DNA of 28,136 bases from a virus. Positions 8,216 to 15,741 of the stretch are shown one piece after another (position 1 is the stretch's first letter; every line of letters begins with the position of its first letter). Made by a program: the position numbers and the translations under genes. The notes under the pieces are model-generated. The model did not search any database, was not told the DNA's origin, and worked only from the letters and a program-made list of their open reading frames with translations. The DNA lies in the IMG/VR virus record IMGVR_UViG_3300007345_006615, positions 1-28,136 of that record; one strand, written 5' to 3'.

Positions 8216-8234
8216 ATTTAAGAAAGGAAATTGT

Positions 8235-8465
8235 ATGAAAAATTCTAGCTCAGTTGATTGGAACCTACTTCTTGACTCAAACAATAGTGTTTTAAAAACT
8301 ATTTCAAGATGGAGTTCTGGAGAATTAACAACAAGAGAAGTTGTTGACTCAGTTACTTTTACAGAGTTTTCTGGAGAGTTTAGAAAATTAGTTAGAAATC
8401 ACGGTACTACTTATGGTCGTCGCCTTGCAAGAAAAGCGTTGCGATATCGAGGCGAATTAGTTTAA
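8235..8465 (+). CDS. Small basic hypothetical protein
   Basis: The ATG at 8235 is preferred because AAAGGAAA (8224-8230) precedes it and the longer reading would overlap the previous gene. It gives 76 residues. The N-terminal half is neutral and helical (WNLLLDSNNSVLKTISRW), and the C-terminal third is strongly basic (GRRLARKALRYRGE). A basic tail next to the SSB gene suggests nucleic acid contact, but no family is recognised. Confidence 0.6.
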   Translation: MKNSSSVDWNLLLDSNNSVLKTISRWSSGELTTREVVDSVTFTEFSGEFRKLVRNHGTTYGRRLARKALRYRGELV

Positions 8466-8506
8466 TTTATTTTTATTTATTTTTATTATTTAGGAGATTT
8501 ATTTTT

Positions 8507-8902
8507 ATGTCAGATCTTAACAGATGGGTTGGTTCAGGTAGAGTAACTAGAGACACTGAGCTTCGCTACACTCCAAACGGTACAGCCGTTGCAGACGTTG
8601 GCATTTGCTCAAACAGAATCTGGTCAAAAGATGGCAATAAACAAGAAGAGCCAACTTTTGTTGATGTTACCCTGTGGGGTAAGCAAGCAGAATCTCTGGC
8701 TCAGTACCTTACAAAAGGTGCTTTTGTTATGGTAGAAGGTAGGCTTCAGCTTGACACTTGGGAAACAGATGAAGGCGTTAAAAGATCAAAACTGAGAGTT
8801 GTAGCAGAAAGAGTTAATCTTGGGCCTAAATCAAATGGTGGCGGATCTAAGAATCAAAGAGTTGCCAGTACTGAAGAATCTTCGGAAGAAGTTCCATTTT
8901 AA
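8507..8902 (+). CDS. ssb: Single-stranded DNA-binding protein
   Basis: This 131-residue protein follows the bacterial SSB plan. The OB fold covers residues 1-105 (LNRWVGSGRVTRDTELRYTPNG at the start in two blocks, then TFVDVTLWGKQAE, YLTKGAFVMVEGRLQ, and KLRVVAERV). It is followed by a Gly/Ser-rich linker and an acidic tip, SSEEVPF, equivalent to the DDIPF tail that recruits partner proteins. It coats single-stranded DNA during replication and recombination, probably with the RecA-like protein at 26132-27124. TAGGAGATTT lies about ten bases upstream of the ATG, and an intrinsic terminator follows at 8933-8968. Confidence 0.95.
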   Translation: MSDLNRWVGSGRVTRDTELRYTPNGTAVADVGICSNRIWSKDGNKQEEPTFVDVTLWGKQAESLAQYLTKGAFVMVEGRLQLDTWETDEGVKRSKLRVVAERVNLGPKSNGGGSKNQRVASTEESSEEVPF

Positions 8903-8932
8903 TTTGATTAATATATTTTGATATTTGTTTAG

Positions 8933-8968
8933 AACCAACAGTGGTGTATATATTACTGTTGGTTTTTT
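8933..8968 (+). terminator. Intrinsic terminator after ssb
   Basis: A perfect ten-base stem, AACCAACAGT (8933-8942) with ACTGTTGGTT (8955-8964), closes a 12-base loop and runs into six Ts (8963-8968). It separates ssb from the next transcription unit. Confidence 0.88.
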
Positions 8969-8992
8969 ATATATTATGACTGGAGATTAAAA

Positions 8993-9940
8993 ATGCCTTT
9001 GAAAAAATGCAATGAAAATAATAAATCAGGATGGAAGTGGGGAGATTCTGGAAAATGCTTTGTTGGTCCTAATGGTAAGAAGCAAGCAATTAAGCAGGGG
9101 ATTGCTATAGAAGGTCCAAAAAAGTTTTCAGAAATGGCTTCTGAATACGAATGGGAAATTCAAGAATCAGAAATTGAATATGTGCTAGAATGTGCATATG
9201 AGGCTGGTGCTAATTTTGCAGAAGGAAGCTGTATATCTATTGCACTTTACACAAATGAGGGATGGGCAGAAGAAATTACAGAAGATAACTTTGTTACTCC
9301 TGCTAGTGAAGATTATTATGAGGGGTACGAAGGTGATGATGTAGAAGAATGGGATATCGCAGCAAATCGTCCCGGTCTTTGGGAAAATATCCGTAAAAAG
9401 AAAGAACGCGAAGGTAAGAAATATCGCCCAGCAAAACCGGGAGATAAAGATAGACCTGATCCAGAGGCTTGGAAACGAGCGCAATCTTTGTTGAAAAAAA
9501 CAGTTGCGGAATACGAAGAAGGTCAGATGCAACGTGAGCAACTCATGAAGATGCACAAGCAACTCATGGAAATTGAAGAATATCTTGAGAGTGTTGATTT
9601 TGAAGATTGGACTAAGGATATGATTTCTAAGTCAGAAGTTTATATTCAGAATGTCTACGATTTTGTAAAGTCGCAAAGTGCTGATGAGTCTTATGCTGCC
9701 GAGTATCAAGGCCGAAAAGTAACTTTAAATAAACCATTTAGAACTCCCGGCGGTCCTAAGAAAAGTGCCGTTTATACTAAAAATGAAAAAGGAAATGTTG
9801 TTCTTGTTCGATTTGGAGATCCAAATATGAAAATTAAGAAAAGCAATCCAGCAAGGAGAAAGAGCTTTAGAGCTAGACATAACTGTAGTAATCCCGGTCC
9901 AAAATGGAAAGCAAGATATTGGTCTTGTAAGGCATGGTGA
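8993..9940 (+). CDS. Modular phage head-type protein with SFRARH C-terminus
   Basis: This 315-residue protein has three recognisable blocks. Residues 1-39 are a Lys/Gly/Cys-rich block (GKCFVGPNGKK). Residues 122-163 hold NRPGLWENIRKKKERE followed by KPGDK. Residues 250-315 run from TPGGPKK through VRFGDPNM to RRKSFRARHNC and end in ARYWSC. The last two blocks recur in structural or head-maturation proteins of many marine and freshwater phages, often attached to portal or prohead protease genes. Between them are acidic and helical stretches. TGGAGAT precedes the ATG. The exact role is unknown; conserved Cys and His residues in the last block could bind metal. The next gene starts two bases after its stop. 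Confidence 0.65.
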   Translation: MPLKKCNENNKSGWKWGDSGKCFVGPNGKKQAIKQGIAIEGPKKFSEMASEYEWEIQESEIEYVLECAYEAGANFAEGSCISIALYTNEGWAEEITEDNFVTPASEDYYEGYEGDDVEEWDIAANRPGLWENIRKKKEREGKKYRPAKPGDKDRPDPEAWKRAQSLLKKTVAEYEEGQMQREQLMKMHKQLMEIEEYLESVDFEDWTKDMISKSEVYIQNVYDFVKSQSADESYAAEYQGRKVTLNKPFRTPGGPKKSAVYTKNEKGNVVLVRFGDPNMKIKKSNPARRKSFRARHNCSNPGPKWKARYWSCKAW

Positions 9941-9941
9941 T

Positions 9942-10388
9942 ATGGAAAGAAGAAATTTTATAAAGGTTTTAGCAGCAGCACCTTTCTTTGGTGCTGCTTT
10001 AGCTAGAAAATGCGAATCAAAAGAATACAAATTCAGCGAGCAGTGGTTTTGCGACCAGTGGGAATTAGCTAAAGCGTCTGATTATTCCGACTCTGTTTGC
10101 AGTGAAACATTGGTGAAAACTCTCGCGGGCGATGAGCAAGCAATCACGACCATCTATGCCGAAACCGACCTCAATGAAAACCGTTACTACGATCCTAAGT
10201 GGAACGTAAACGGAAGTTGGAATAAAGCACAAAGTAGAATGGCATTAATATCTCACCTTGCTGGGGCTAATCATAAGTTTGATAAATCGTATTTAAACAC
10301 TTTGTCAACTGACCAACTCCAAAAACTACATGACGATGACCACAATAAAAAAAGAAGAACGACAATAAGAAGGAGATGGTTTAGATGA
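9942..10388 (+). CDS. Tat-exported hypothetical protein
   Basis: This 148-residue protein begins ERRNFIKVLAAAPFFGAALA, a twin-arginine motif (RRNFIK) followed by a hydrophobic stretch, so it is probably exported folded through Tat. The mature part has paired Cys residues near residues 37 and 52, a central hydrophilic region, and a motif LSTDQLQKLHDDDH near the C-terminus that could bind metal. The last residues are very basic (RRTTIRRRWFR). It overlaps the Tat-exported DUF1501 gene by four bases, which suggests coexpression and possibly a complex. No family is recognised. Confidence 0.6.
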   Translation: MERRNFIKVLAAAPFFGAALARKCESKEYKFSEQWFCDQWELAKASDYSDSVCSETLVKTLAGDEQAITTIYAETDLNENRYYDPKWNVNGSWNKAQSRMALISHLAGANHKFDKSYLNTLSTDQLQKLHDDDHNKKRRTTIRRRWFR

Positions 10389-11614
10389 AAAGAAGAGATT
10401 TTATTAAATGTGGAACTTCTGGTTTTTTAGTAGGTAACATAAGCGCAGCATATGCAGAAGAAAAACAAAAAGACGATCCCGCAGTACTATTCCTGTTTCT
10501 CGGAGGTGGTGCTTCTCATATTGAAACTTTTAATCCTATACCATATGCTCCTGCTGATCGTAGAAGCGTGACAGGCGCTAGGAAAACTAATGTTGCAGGC
10601 ATAGAGCTAGGTGGTCTTTTTGAGAATTTATCTAGCAGAACCAACAAAATAGCTATTCCTAGAGCGTTCGGTCATAGGGATCAGAACCATGCATCTGCTG
10701 TTCATTGGGTAGTAACCGGAGAAGCTAATTTTGGTGCTGGTACTAGTTCAAAATGGCCCAGTTACGGTAGTTGTATGGCAAAATATCATGGTCCAAATAC
10801 AGATGATGGACTGCCTACATATATTAAAATGGGAGAAATACAACATGATGATGCCGCTTGGTTGGGTGGTAAATATATGGGTTTTGACGCAACCAGAGAA
10901 GGCAGAAAAGACCTACAACTTCTTGGCAAGAGTGATGACTTTAGAAAAAGATTACATGCATTAAATGTAATTGATAATGGATTTATTGGAAGAAACCAAC
11001 AAATGTCAAAAGATTGGAGAGATTTGAGAGAACAGTCTGTTGATATTATATTAGGAAGTACTTCAAAGGCTTTTAAAGTAGAAGAAGACAGTCATTATGA
11101 CCGTTTTAAGGCTACAAGTTTTGGAACTGATTGTTTAACTGCGATCCGTCTATTGGAAGCAGGTTCTAAATTTGTAACGCTTAATATGGGTGGCTGGGAC
11201 ATGCATCAAAATATAGGTGCTTCATTAGAAACTAGACAAAAAGAATTAGATGCCTATCTTTGTAAAGTTATGGATTTATTAGAACATAGAGGTATGTACG
11301 AGCGTGTAATGCTTATCGTGACTTCTGAGTTTGGAAGAACTCCAAAAGTAAATCAAAACCAAGGTAGAGATCATTTTGGAAAACTTGCACCACTAATGAT
11401 TAGTTGTGGTAGTTACGAAATGGGTAGAACTATTGGTGCTTCAAATGGAAATGCAGATGAGGCAGAAAGTGGTCATTGTACACCAGAGGATTTAGCCTGG
11501 ACAATATTTGACCATTTAGATATGGAAAAGAAAACAAGATGGACTGGCGTTGATGGTCGTCCGCATGATATAGTCAAGGAAGATTCTAAAAACATTTTAA
11601 AGGAGATTGTATGA
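10385..11614 (+). CDS. DUF1501 (alkaline phosphatase/sulfatase-fold-like) Tat-exported protein
   Basis: This 409-residue protein starts with KRRDFIK and a hydrophobic segment ending AAYA near residue 24, a Tat signal. The DUF1501 hallmarks follow in order: GGGASHIETFNP (40-51), FGHRDQNHASAVHWVVTGE (95-113), GGWDMHQN (269-276), VTSEFGRTP (312-320) and GRDHF (327-331). DUF1501 proteins are distantly related to sulfatases and alkaline phosphatases; their function is not settled, and they are abundant in Planctomycetes, Verrucomicrobia and some other bacteria. The metal-site residues look intact, so activity is plausible. Carriage by a phage, in an operon of exported proteins, is unusual. It acts outside the cytoplasm if Tat export works. 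Confidence 0.9.
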   Translation: MKRRDFIKCGTSGFLVGNISAAYAEEKQKDDPAVLFLFLGGGASHIETFNPIPYAPADRRSVTGARKTNVAGIELGGLFENLSSRTNKIAIPRAFGHRDQNHASAVHWVVTGEANFGAGTSSKWPSYGSCMAKYHGPNTDDGLPTYIKMGEIQHDDAAWLGGKYMGFDATREGRKDLQLLGKSDDFRKRLHALNVIDNGFIGRNQQMSKDWRDLREQSVDIILGSTSKAFKVEEDSHYDRFKATSFGTDCLTAIRLLEAGSKFVTLNMGGWDMHQNIGASLETRQKELDAYLCKVMDLLEHRGMYERVMLIVTSEFGRTPKVNQNQGRDHFGKLAPLMISCGSYEMGRTIGASNGNADEAESGHCTPEDLAWTIFDHLDMEKKTRWTGVDGRPHDIVKEDSKNILKEIV

Positions 11615-11901
11615 GAAATTTAATTATTGGTTTATTAGGCGTTTTATTATTTGCTGCTACAGCAGAGGCTCATTGGCCTTGGCAAAATCATCAGCATCCC
11701 CATGACTACAGATATAATCCTCCCAGGGTTTATTATCAACCTTATGTTGTTTGGTTGCCTCAAGGAACATCTTTGAATGTCGGTCCTGTATATGTTGATC
11801 CATATAGAAGGCATGTTAGAATGGGAATAAATTATGGTTTTTATCACATTCCTCAAGTTCAAACATTTAATTTTTATAATGGTCAACAAGGTCCAAGATA
11901 A
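11611..11901 (+). CDS. Small Sec-exported Tyr/His/Pro-rich protein
   Basis: This 96-residue protein has a classic Sec signal peptide (MRNLIIGLLGVLLFAATAEA, cleavage after AEA). The mature 76 residues are rich in Tyr, His and Pro (HWPW, NHQHPHDY, PRVYYQPY, DPYRRHVRM). Histidine clusters could bind metal, and the composition resembles short envelope proteins of unknown function. It overlaps the DUF1501 gene by four bases and AAGGAGATTGT lies before its ATG, so it belongs to the same exported set. Confidence 0.72.
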   Translation: MRNLIIGLLGVLLFAATAEAHWPWQNHQHPHDYRYNPPRVYYQPYVVWLPQGTSLNVGPVYVDPYRRHVRMGINYGFYHIPQVQTFNFYNGQQGPR

Positions 11902-12031
11902 TAAAAAGCTTATTGAAAATATAGACTACTACATAGTAGATAATAAAGTTGTATTTACGGAAAAGTTCTTGAAGTCAAGAGGAAAATGTTGTAATAATAA
12001 TTGTAAACATTGTCCTTACAAGAGCAAGTAA
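11879..12031 (+). CDS. DUF5522-like small cysteine protein
   Basis: Reading from ATG 11879 gives 50 residues; the start overlaps the previous gene by 23 bases and has no obvious binding site, so it may depend on translational coupling. The protein has the DUF5522 layout: NIDYYIVDNKVVFTEKFLKSRG then CCNNNCKHCPY, with four Cys and a His in a compact metal-binding pattern. The family is widespread in bacteria with unknown function. It has no signal peptide, so it would be cytosolic, between two exported proteins. Confidence 0.72.
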   Translation: MVNKVQDNKKLIENIDYYIVDNKVVFTEKFLKSRGKCCNNNCKHCPYKSK

Positions 12032-12032
12032 A

Positions 12033-12440
12033 ATGTTCAAAAAAAAATTAATGATTCTAGGGATATTAATCATGGCATGTTGTGGTGGGAATAACTGTAA
12101 AAAAGGTTGTGCTGAACAACCAGTAAACTCAAAAGATATTAAAAAAGAGATAGTAATTCAATTTAGTGCAGACTGGTGTGGTCCATGTAGGCAATTAAAA
12201 AATATTATGAAATCTCAAGAAATGAAAGAGTATGTAGAGTCGGAAAAAATTAAATACTACATTTTAGATATTGAAAAAAAAGATAAAACAACTAAAATGT
12301 GGATAGACTACTCAAAGCCAACAACTATTCCTTTAGTTGTTAAATATTCATGGAGTGAGAAATTAAAAAGATGGAACGAAATTAAAAGATTCATTGGTTC
12401 AAAAAATGCTTCTTTTATGAAAGAATGGCTTAAAAATTAA
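12033..12440 (+). CDS. Thioredoxin-like lipoprotein
   Basis: This 135-residue protein has a basic start, a hydrophobic stretch and the lipobox-like IMAC (Cys16), so it is probably a lipoprotein facing the periplasm. The thioredoxin fold follows: IQFSADWCGPC (42-52) with the redox pair Cys49 and Cys52, and the cis-proline loop PTTIP (Pro100). The signal region also holds further Cys residues (ACCGGNNCKKGC). It is likely a disulfide reductase or isomerase. It starts one base after the DUF5522-like gene and ends the exported gene set; the Cys-containing neighbours are candidate substrates. An intrinsic terminator follows. Confidence 0.85.
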   Translation: MFKKKLMILGILIMACCGGNNCKKGCAEQPVNSKDIKKEIVIQFSADWCGPCRQLKNIMKSQEMKEYVESEKIKYYILDIEKKDKTTKMWIDYSKPTTIPLVVKYSWSEKLKRWNEIKRFIGSKNASFMKEWLKN

Positions 12441-12463
12441 GTCCATAATTCAGAATCCTAAAG

Positions 12464-12469
12464 TATAAT
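12464..12469 (+). promoter_or_regulatory. Possible -10 box (TATAAT)
   Basis: A perfect TATAAT sits in the short non-coding gap, immediately before the terminator stem. No good -35 hexamer is visible. Transcripts starting about seven bases downstream would begin inside the stem and so escape the terminator, giving a compact terminator-promoter overlap for the GT4 unit. TATAAT is frequent in AT-rich DNA, so this is tentative. Confidence 0.3.
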
Positions 12470-12504
12470 TCCATGTGGGCTAATGTTCACATGGATTTTT
12501 TTTT
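12470..12504 (+). terminator. Intrinsic terminator after thioredoxin-like gene
   Basis: An eight-base perfect stem, TCCATGTG (12470-12477) with CACATGGA (12488-12495), closes a ten-base loop and is followed by nine Ts (12496-12504). Confidence 0.88.
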
Positions 12505-12513
12505 GGAGCAACT

Positions 12514-12567
12514 ATGATTGAATTAGCAATAGCAATTTTTATTGCATCTTTTTTTATTAGGAAATAA
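12514..12567 (+). CDS. 17-residue hydrophobic micro-ORF
   Basis: TTGGAG (12503-12508) sits five bases before an ATG that opens a 17-codon frame, MIELAIAIFIASFFIRK, ending in TAA directly before the ATG of the glycosyltransferase gene. The peptide is a single hydrophobic stretch with a basic end, like a minimal membrane peptide. It may be a translated leader that couples to the next gene, or a small membrane protein. The binding site is good, but there is no conservation evidence. Confidence 0.45.
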   Translation: MIELAIAIFIASFFIRK

Positions 12568-13650
12568 ATGAATAAGTTAAATTTAAATGCACCTATAAAC
12601 AGTTTAGGGTATGGAGTCGTAGGATACAATATATGGAAAAGTCTAAATTCAGATCCAGATGTTGATACAACATTGTTTCCAATAGCTAATCAAGTTTCAC
12701 CTCCATGCTTAATCCAAGATAGTGAAAAGTTTTTTCTGCAAGATTCAATACAAAAGCAAGACCTATTTGACGCTACTCTACCAACATTAAAAATCTGGCA
12801 TGAAAATCAATTGGCAGATAGGATTGGAAAAGGAAAGTTTGTTGCTTGGCCTTTTTTTGAAGTAAATAAATTTGATAATAGAAGAAGAAGTCATTTGCAA
12901 TCTGCGGATGAAATTATTGTATCATCAAAATGGGCTAAAGAAATAGTTGATAAATATGTAGGTTCTTATGTGCATGTTGTTCCTTGCGGTGTTGATAGGA
13001 ATATCTTCAATGAACAATTAAATAAACCAAATACCTCTAAATGCATTTTCTTTAATTGCGGTAAATGGGAAGTAAGAAAAGGTCATGACGTTTTATGCGG
13101 GGCTTTTAAAGATGCTTTTCCAATGAACCACGATGTTGAACTATGGATGATGACAGAAAATCCATTTCTAAATCAAGAAGAAAAAGGCTATTGGGAATCT
13201 AAATATAGAGAAGATAGAATTAAATTAATACCAAGGGTACAATGGCAAGAAGAACTGGCTGATATAATATCTAATGTTTATTGTGGTGTTTTTCCAGCAA
13301 GATCAGAAGGTTGGAATCTAGAAATTTTAGAAATGATGGCTATGGGTAAACAAATAATTACAACGAATTATTCTGCTCATACTGAATTTTGCAATAATCA
13401 AAATTGTAATCTTATAGATATAGAACAAGAAGAATCTATTTATGATGGAAAATGGTTTATAGGAGATAACGGAACATGGGCATCCTTAGAAGGAAATTCT
13501 TATGAGCAATTAGTTAATGCATTTAAAACAGAGTATAATTCTTGGAAAGACAACCCTTTTAAAGTAAATCAACATGGAATAGAAACTTCCAAAGAATTGT
13601 CTTGGAAAAATTCTAGCGATAAAGTTAAAAAAATAATTTTTGGAGAATAA
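12568..13650 (+). CDS. GT4-type glycosyltransferase (GT-B fold)
   Basis: This 360-residue protein follows the GT1/GT4 plan. The N-terminal Rossmann domain has a glycine turn (NSLGYGVVGYNIW), a linker region with VVPCGVDRNIF (about residues 137-147), and the C-terminal nucleotide-sugar domain begins FFNCGKWEVRKGHDVL. Further on is PARSEGWNLEILEMMAMGK (about 247-265), the E-x7-E motif of retaining family 4 enzymes, followed by ITTNYSAHTEF. AGGA lies five bases before the ATG. It likely adds a sugar to a glycan, and differs in fold from the WavE-like enzymes earlier. It is separated from that cluster by the exported gene set. Confidence 0.88.
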   Translation: MNKLNLNAPINSLGYGVVGYNIWKSLNSDPDVDTTLFPIANQVSPPCLIQDSEKFFLQDSIQKQDLFDATLPTLKIWHENQLADRIGKGKFVAWPFFEVNKFDNRRRSHLQSADEIIVSSKWAKEIVDKYVGSYVHVVPCGVDRNIFNEQLNKPNTSKCIFFNCGKWEVRKGHDVLCGAFKDAFPMNHDVELWMMTENPFLNQEEKGYWESKYREDRIKLIPRVQWQEELADIISNVYCGVFPARSEGWNLEILEMMAMGKQIITTNYSAHTEFCNNQNCNLIDIEQEESIYDGKWFIGDNGTWASLEGNSYEQLVNAFKTEYNSWKDNPFKVNQHGIETSKELSWKNSSDKVKKIIFGE

Positions 13651-13653
13651 TAT

Positions 13654-14208
13654 ATGAATCATCCAGATAATGACGCGAGACTAAAACAATTGAATGAAAG
13701 CATTAAAATGCTTAATAAATTAAAAAGAATAGATAGTGGTGCTAATGAATTTTCTAGAAAAGTTAGGGCAAAATTATTATCAAAAGAATCTAAGATGCCA
13801 ACTAGATCAAATCTATCTGATGCTGGATGGGATTTGTATTCAACAGAAGATGTTGTTATTGCTGGAGGTCAAAGAAAAATAGTTAAGACTGGAATATCGT
13901 TACAAATACCAGACGAATGGGTTGGTTTGATTTGGCCTAGATCTGGACTTTCTGTAAAAAAGGGTCTTGATGTACTAGCAGGAGTTGTTGACTCTGGGTA
14001 TAGAGGCGAAATAATGGTATGTCTGTACAATACAAATAACCAATTACAATTGTTTGCTGATGAAAACGATCCAAGTGTTACAATAAAAAAAGGAGATAGA
14101 ATAGCTCAAATTTTATTTCAAAGAGTTCCAGACATTCATTTAGTCGAGGTAGATGAGCTTTCTAATAGCGATAGAGGCAAAAAAGGATTTGGGAGTTCTG
14201 GACAATAA
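13654..14208 (+). CDS. dut: Trimeric dUTPase with N-terminal extension
   Basis: This 184-residue protein carries all five dUTPase motifs: SDAGWDLY (55-62), PRSGLS (95-100), AGVVDSGYRGEI (109-120, catalytic Asp113), GDRIAQILF (147-155) and RGKKGFGSSG (174-183). It hydrolyses dUTP to dUMP, limiting uracil in DNA and feeding dTMP synthesis. The first 36 residues are a charged helical extension absent from most phage dUTPases. GGAG precedes the ATG, and the stop overlaps the GMP reductase start (TAATG), so the two nucleotide enzymes are probably translated together. Confidence 0.95.
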   Translation: MNHPDNDARLKQLNESIKMLNKLKRIDSGANEFSRKVRAKLLSKESKMPTRSNLSDAGWDLYSTEDVVIAGGQRKIVKTGISLQIPDEWVGLIWPRSGLSVKKGLDVLAGVVDSGYRGEIMVCLYNTNNQLQLFADENDPSVTIKKGDRIAQILFQRVPDIHLVEVDELSNSDRGKKGFGSSGQ

Positions 14209-15275
14209 TGAAAATTTCAAACGATATAAAATTAGATTTTGATGATATTCTATTGGTTCCAAGTAGAAGTCCGAATGCATCCAGAAAAGATGTAAAACTT
14301 GACAGAACATATAAATTTTTTCATTCAAACAAAGAATGGAATGGTTTGCCAATCATGGCAGCCAATATGGATACTACTGGAACTTTTTCAATGGGTTCCG
14401 AATTGTTGAATTTTAATGCAATAACTTGTTTACATAAACATTATACTGCTGAAAAAATACTTTCTTTTTATGAATATTCTGATTGCTGTTCAAATGTTTG
14501 GATGAGCATAGGGATGAAAAAAGAAGATCTAGTAAAAGTTAATGAAGTAGTTTATAAGTTGGGATGGTGTCCAAATATCTGCATTGATATTGCGAACGGA
14601 TATACAGAAAAATTTGTTGAATGGTGTTCAGATGTAAGGAATTCATTTGATTATGGTTCTAAGCCGATTATTATGGCTGGAAATGTTTGTACTCCAGAGA
14701 TGGTTTCCGAATTAATTCTGCATGGAGGTGTTGATATTGTTAAAGTTGGGATTGGGCCAGGATCAGCCTGTACTACTAGACTAAAAACTGGTGTCGGATA
14801 TCCTCAATTGTCTGCTATAATAGAGTGTAGTCATGCCGCTCATGGATTGAAAAGCGATGAGAAAAGAATGGGATTAATATGTGCTGATGGAGGATGTAGA
14901 ATACCGGCAGATGTTTGTAAGGCATTTGCTGCCAATTCAGATTTTGTCATGCTTGGTGGTATGCTGGCAGGAGCAGACGAGTGCGAAGGTGAGTGGGAAT
15001 ATTTGCCCAACTTAGAAAAGAAAAGCTTGATTTTCTATGGTATGTCCTCAGAAAAAGCCCAGAACAAACATAATGGAGGTATGGCTAATTATAAAGCAAG
15101 CGAGGGGAGGGTTAAAAAAATTGCATATAAAGGACCAGTTAAAAATATAATGAATGAAATATGTGGTGGACTTAGAAGTTGTTGCGCCTACCTTGGAGCA
15201 ACATCGCTAAAAGATTTGTCAAAATGCTCTAAAGCAGTTATGGTAAATCGTACTCATTTTGATGGTTCAACTTAA
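14208..15275 (+). CDS. guaC: GMP reductase
   Basis: This 355-residue protein follows Escherichia coli GuaC closely along its length: DFDDILLVPSRS near the start, MAANMDTTGTFSMGSEL (50-66), CIDIANGYTE, AGNVCTPEM, and the catalytic loop KVGIGPGSACTTRLKTGVGY (179-198) with Cys188 and Thr190. ICADGGC and FVMLGGMLAG for phosphate binding follow, then FYGMSS and GGLRSCCAYLGA. GMP reductase converts GMP to IMP with NADPH. The loop and the lack of a CBS insert separate it from IMP dehydrogenase. Phage-borne GuaC is uncommon; together with dUTPase and NrdJ it would shift purine pools towards adenine nucleotides during infection. Confidence 0.93.
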   Translation: MKISNDIKLDFDDILLVPSRSPNASRKDVKLDRTYKFFHSNKEWNGLPIMAANMDTTGTFSMGSELLNFNAITCLHKHYTAEKILSFYEYSDCCSNVWMSIGMKKEDLVKVNEVVYKLGWCPNICIDIANGYTEKFVEWCSDVRNSFDYGSKPIIMAGNVCTPEMVSELILHGGVDIVKVGIGPGSACTTRLKTGVGYPQLSAIIECSHAAHGLKSDEKRMGLICADGGCRIPADVCKAFAANSDFVMLGGMLAGADECEGEWEYLPNLEKKSLIFYGMSSEKAQNKHNGGMANYKASEGRVKKIAYKGPVKNIMNEICGGLRSCCAYLGATSLKDLSKCSKAVMVNRTHFDGST

Positions 15276-15277
15276 AA

Positions 15278-15685
15278 ATGAAAAGTTTTATTAATAAAAT
15301 ATTTAACATATCTTTTTTTAACAATAAAGAAATAGTTCAAGAAGAACAAGAAGAGCAAGAAGAAGAATGCTCTTATGAAAGTGGTCAAATATCAATAAAA
15401 TTTGATGCAGAAGATGGTAGTTTTCTTGTTGAGTCTGATATAAAAGACCTTTCTGATAAATCTGCCGAAGTTTTATCTTTTATTATATTGCACATAAGCG
15501 AGGGCAATTTAAATTCTTTTATTTCAAACTCTATTGAAGAATGGGCTTCCGATGATGAAGAGAGATTAATTTATAATCAAAAAATTGCTTTGTGTTTAGA
15601 AAACCTAAATGATATATCTAGAAATGATAAAAATAAAGTTGCTGTTAACGCTTCTATGGTTTTTAATTTTAAAGATATGAAGTAA
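15278..15685 (+). CDS. Acidic hypothetical protein
   Basis: This 135-residue protein has a short basic-hydrophobic start (MKSFINKIFNISFF), then a Glu/Gln tract (residues 21-30), then a mixed alpha/beta domain (SIKFDAEDGSFLVESDIKD, LSFIILHISEGN). It is very acidic and has no recognised family. It starts two bases after the guaC stop. The alternation of strands and helices suggests a folded domain after a flexible acidic linker. Confidence 0.62.
   Translation: MKSFINKIFNISFFNNKEIVQEEQEEQEEECSYESGQISIKFDAEDGSFLVESDIKDLSDKSAEVLSFIILHISEGNLNSFISNSIEEWASDDEERLIYNQKIALCLENLNDISRNDKNKVAVNASMVFNFKDMK
15338..15364 (+). repeat. Three tandem 9-base units coding QEE
   Basis: The units CAAGAAGAA, CAAGAAGAG and CAAGAAGAA are in frame in the acidic protein and encode (QEE)3. 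It looks like a small slippage-prone repeat forming an acidic linker. Confidence 0.7.
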
Positions 15686-15741
15686 AATTTAGTGTATTTA
15701 CATTAGTAATAACTATTATTAACTTAAAATTGGAGACAGTT

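Noticed and set aside
8151-8234. Longer N-terminus for the small basic protein before ssb
   Set aside because: It would overlap the previous gene, while ATG 8235 has a clear AAAGGAAA upstream.
10731-10964. A 77-codon + strand frame inside the DUF1501 gene
   Set aside because: It is an out-of-frame shadow of a gene with strong family motifs and has no independent start signal.
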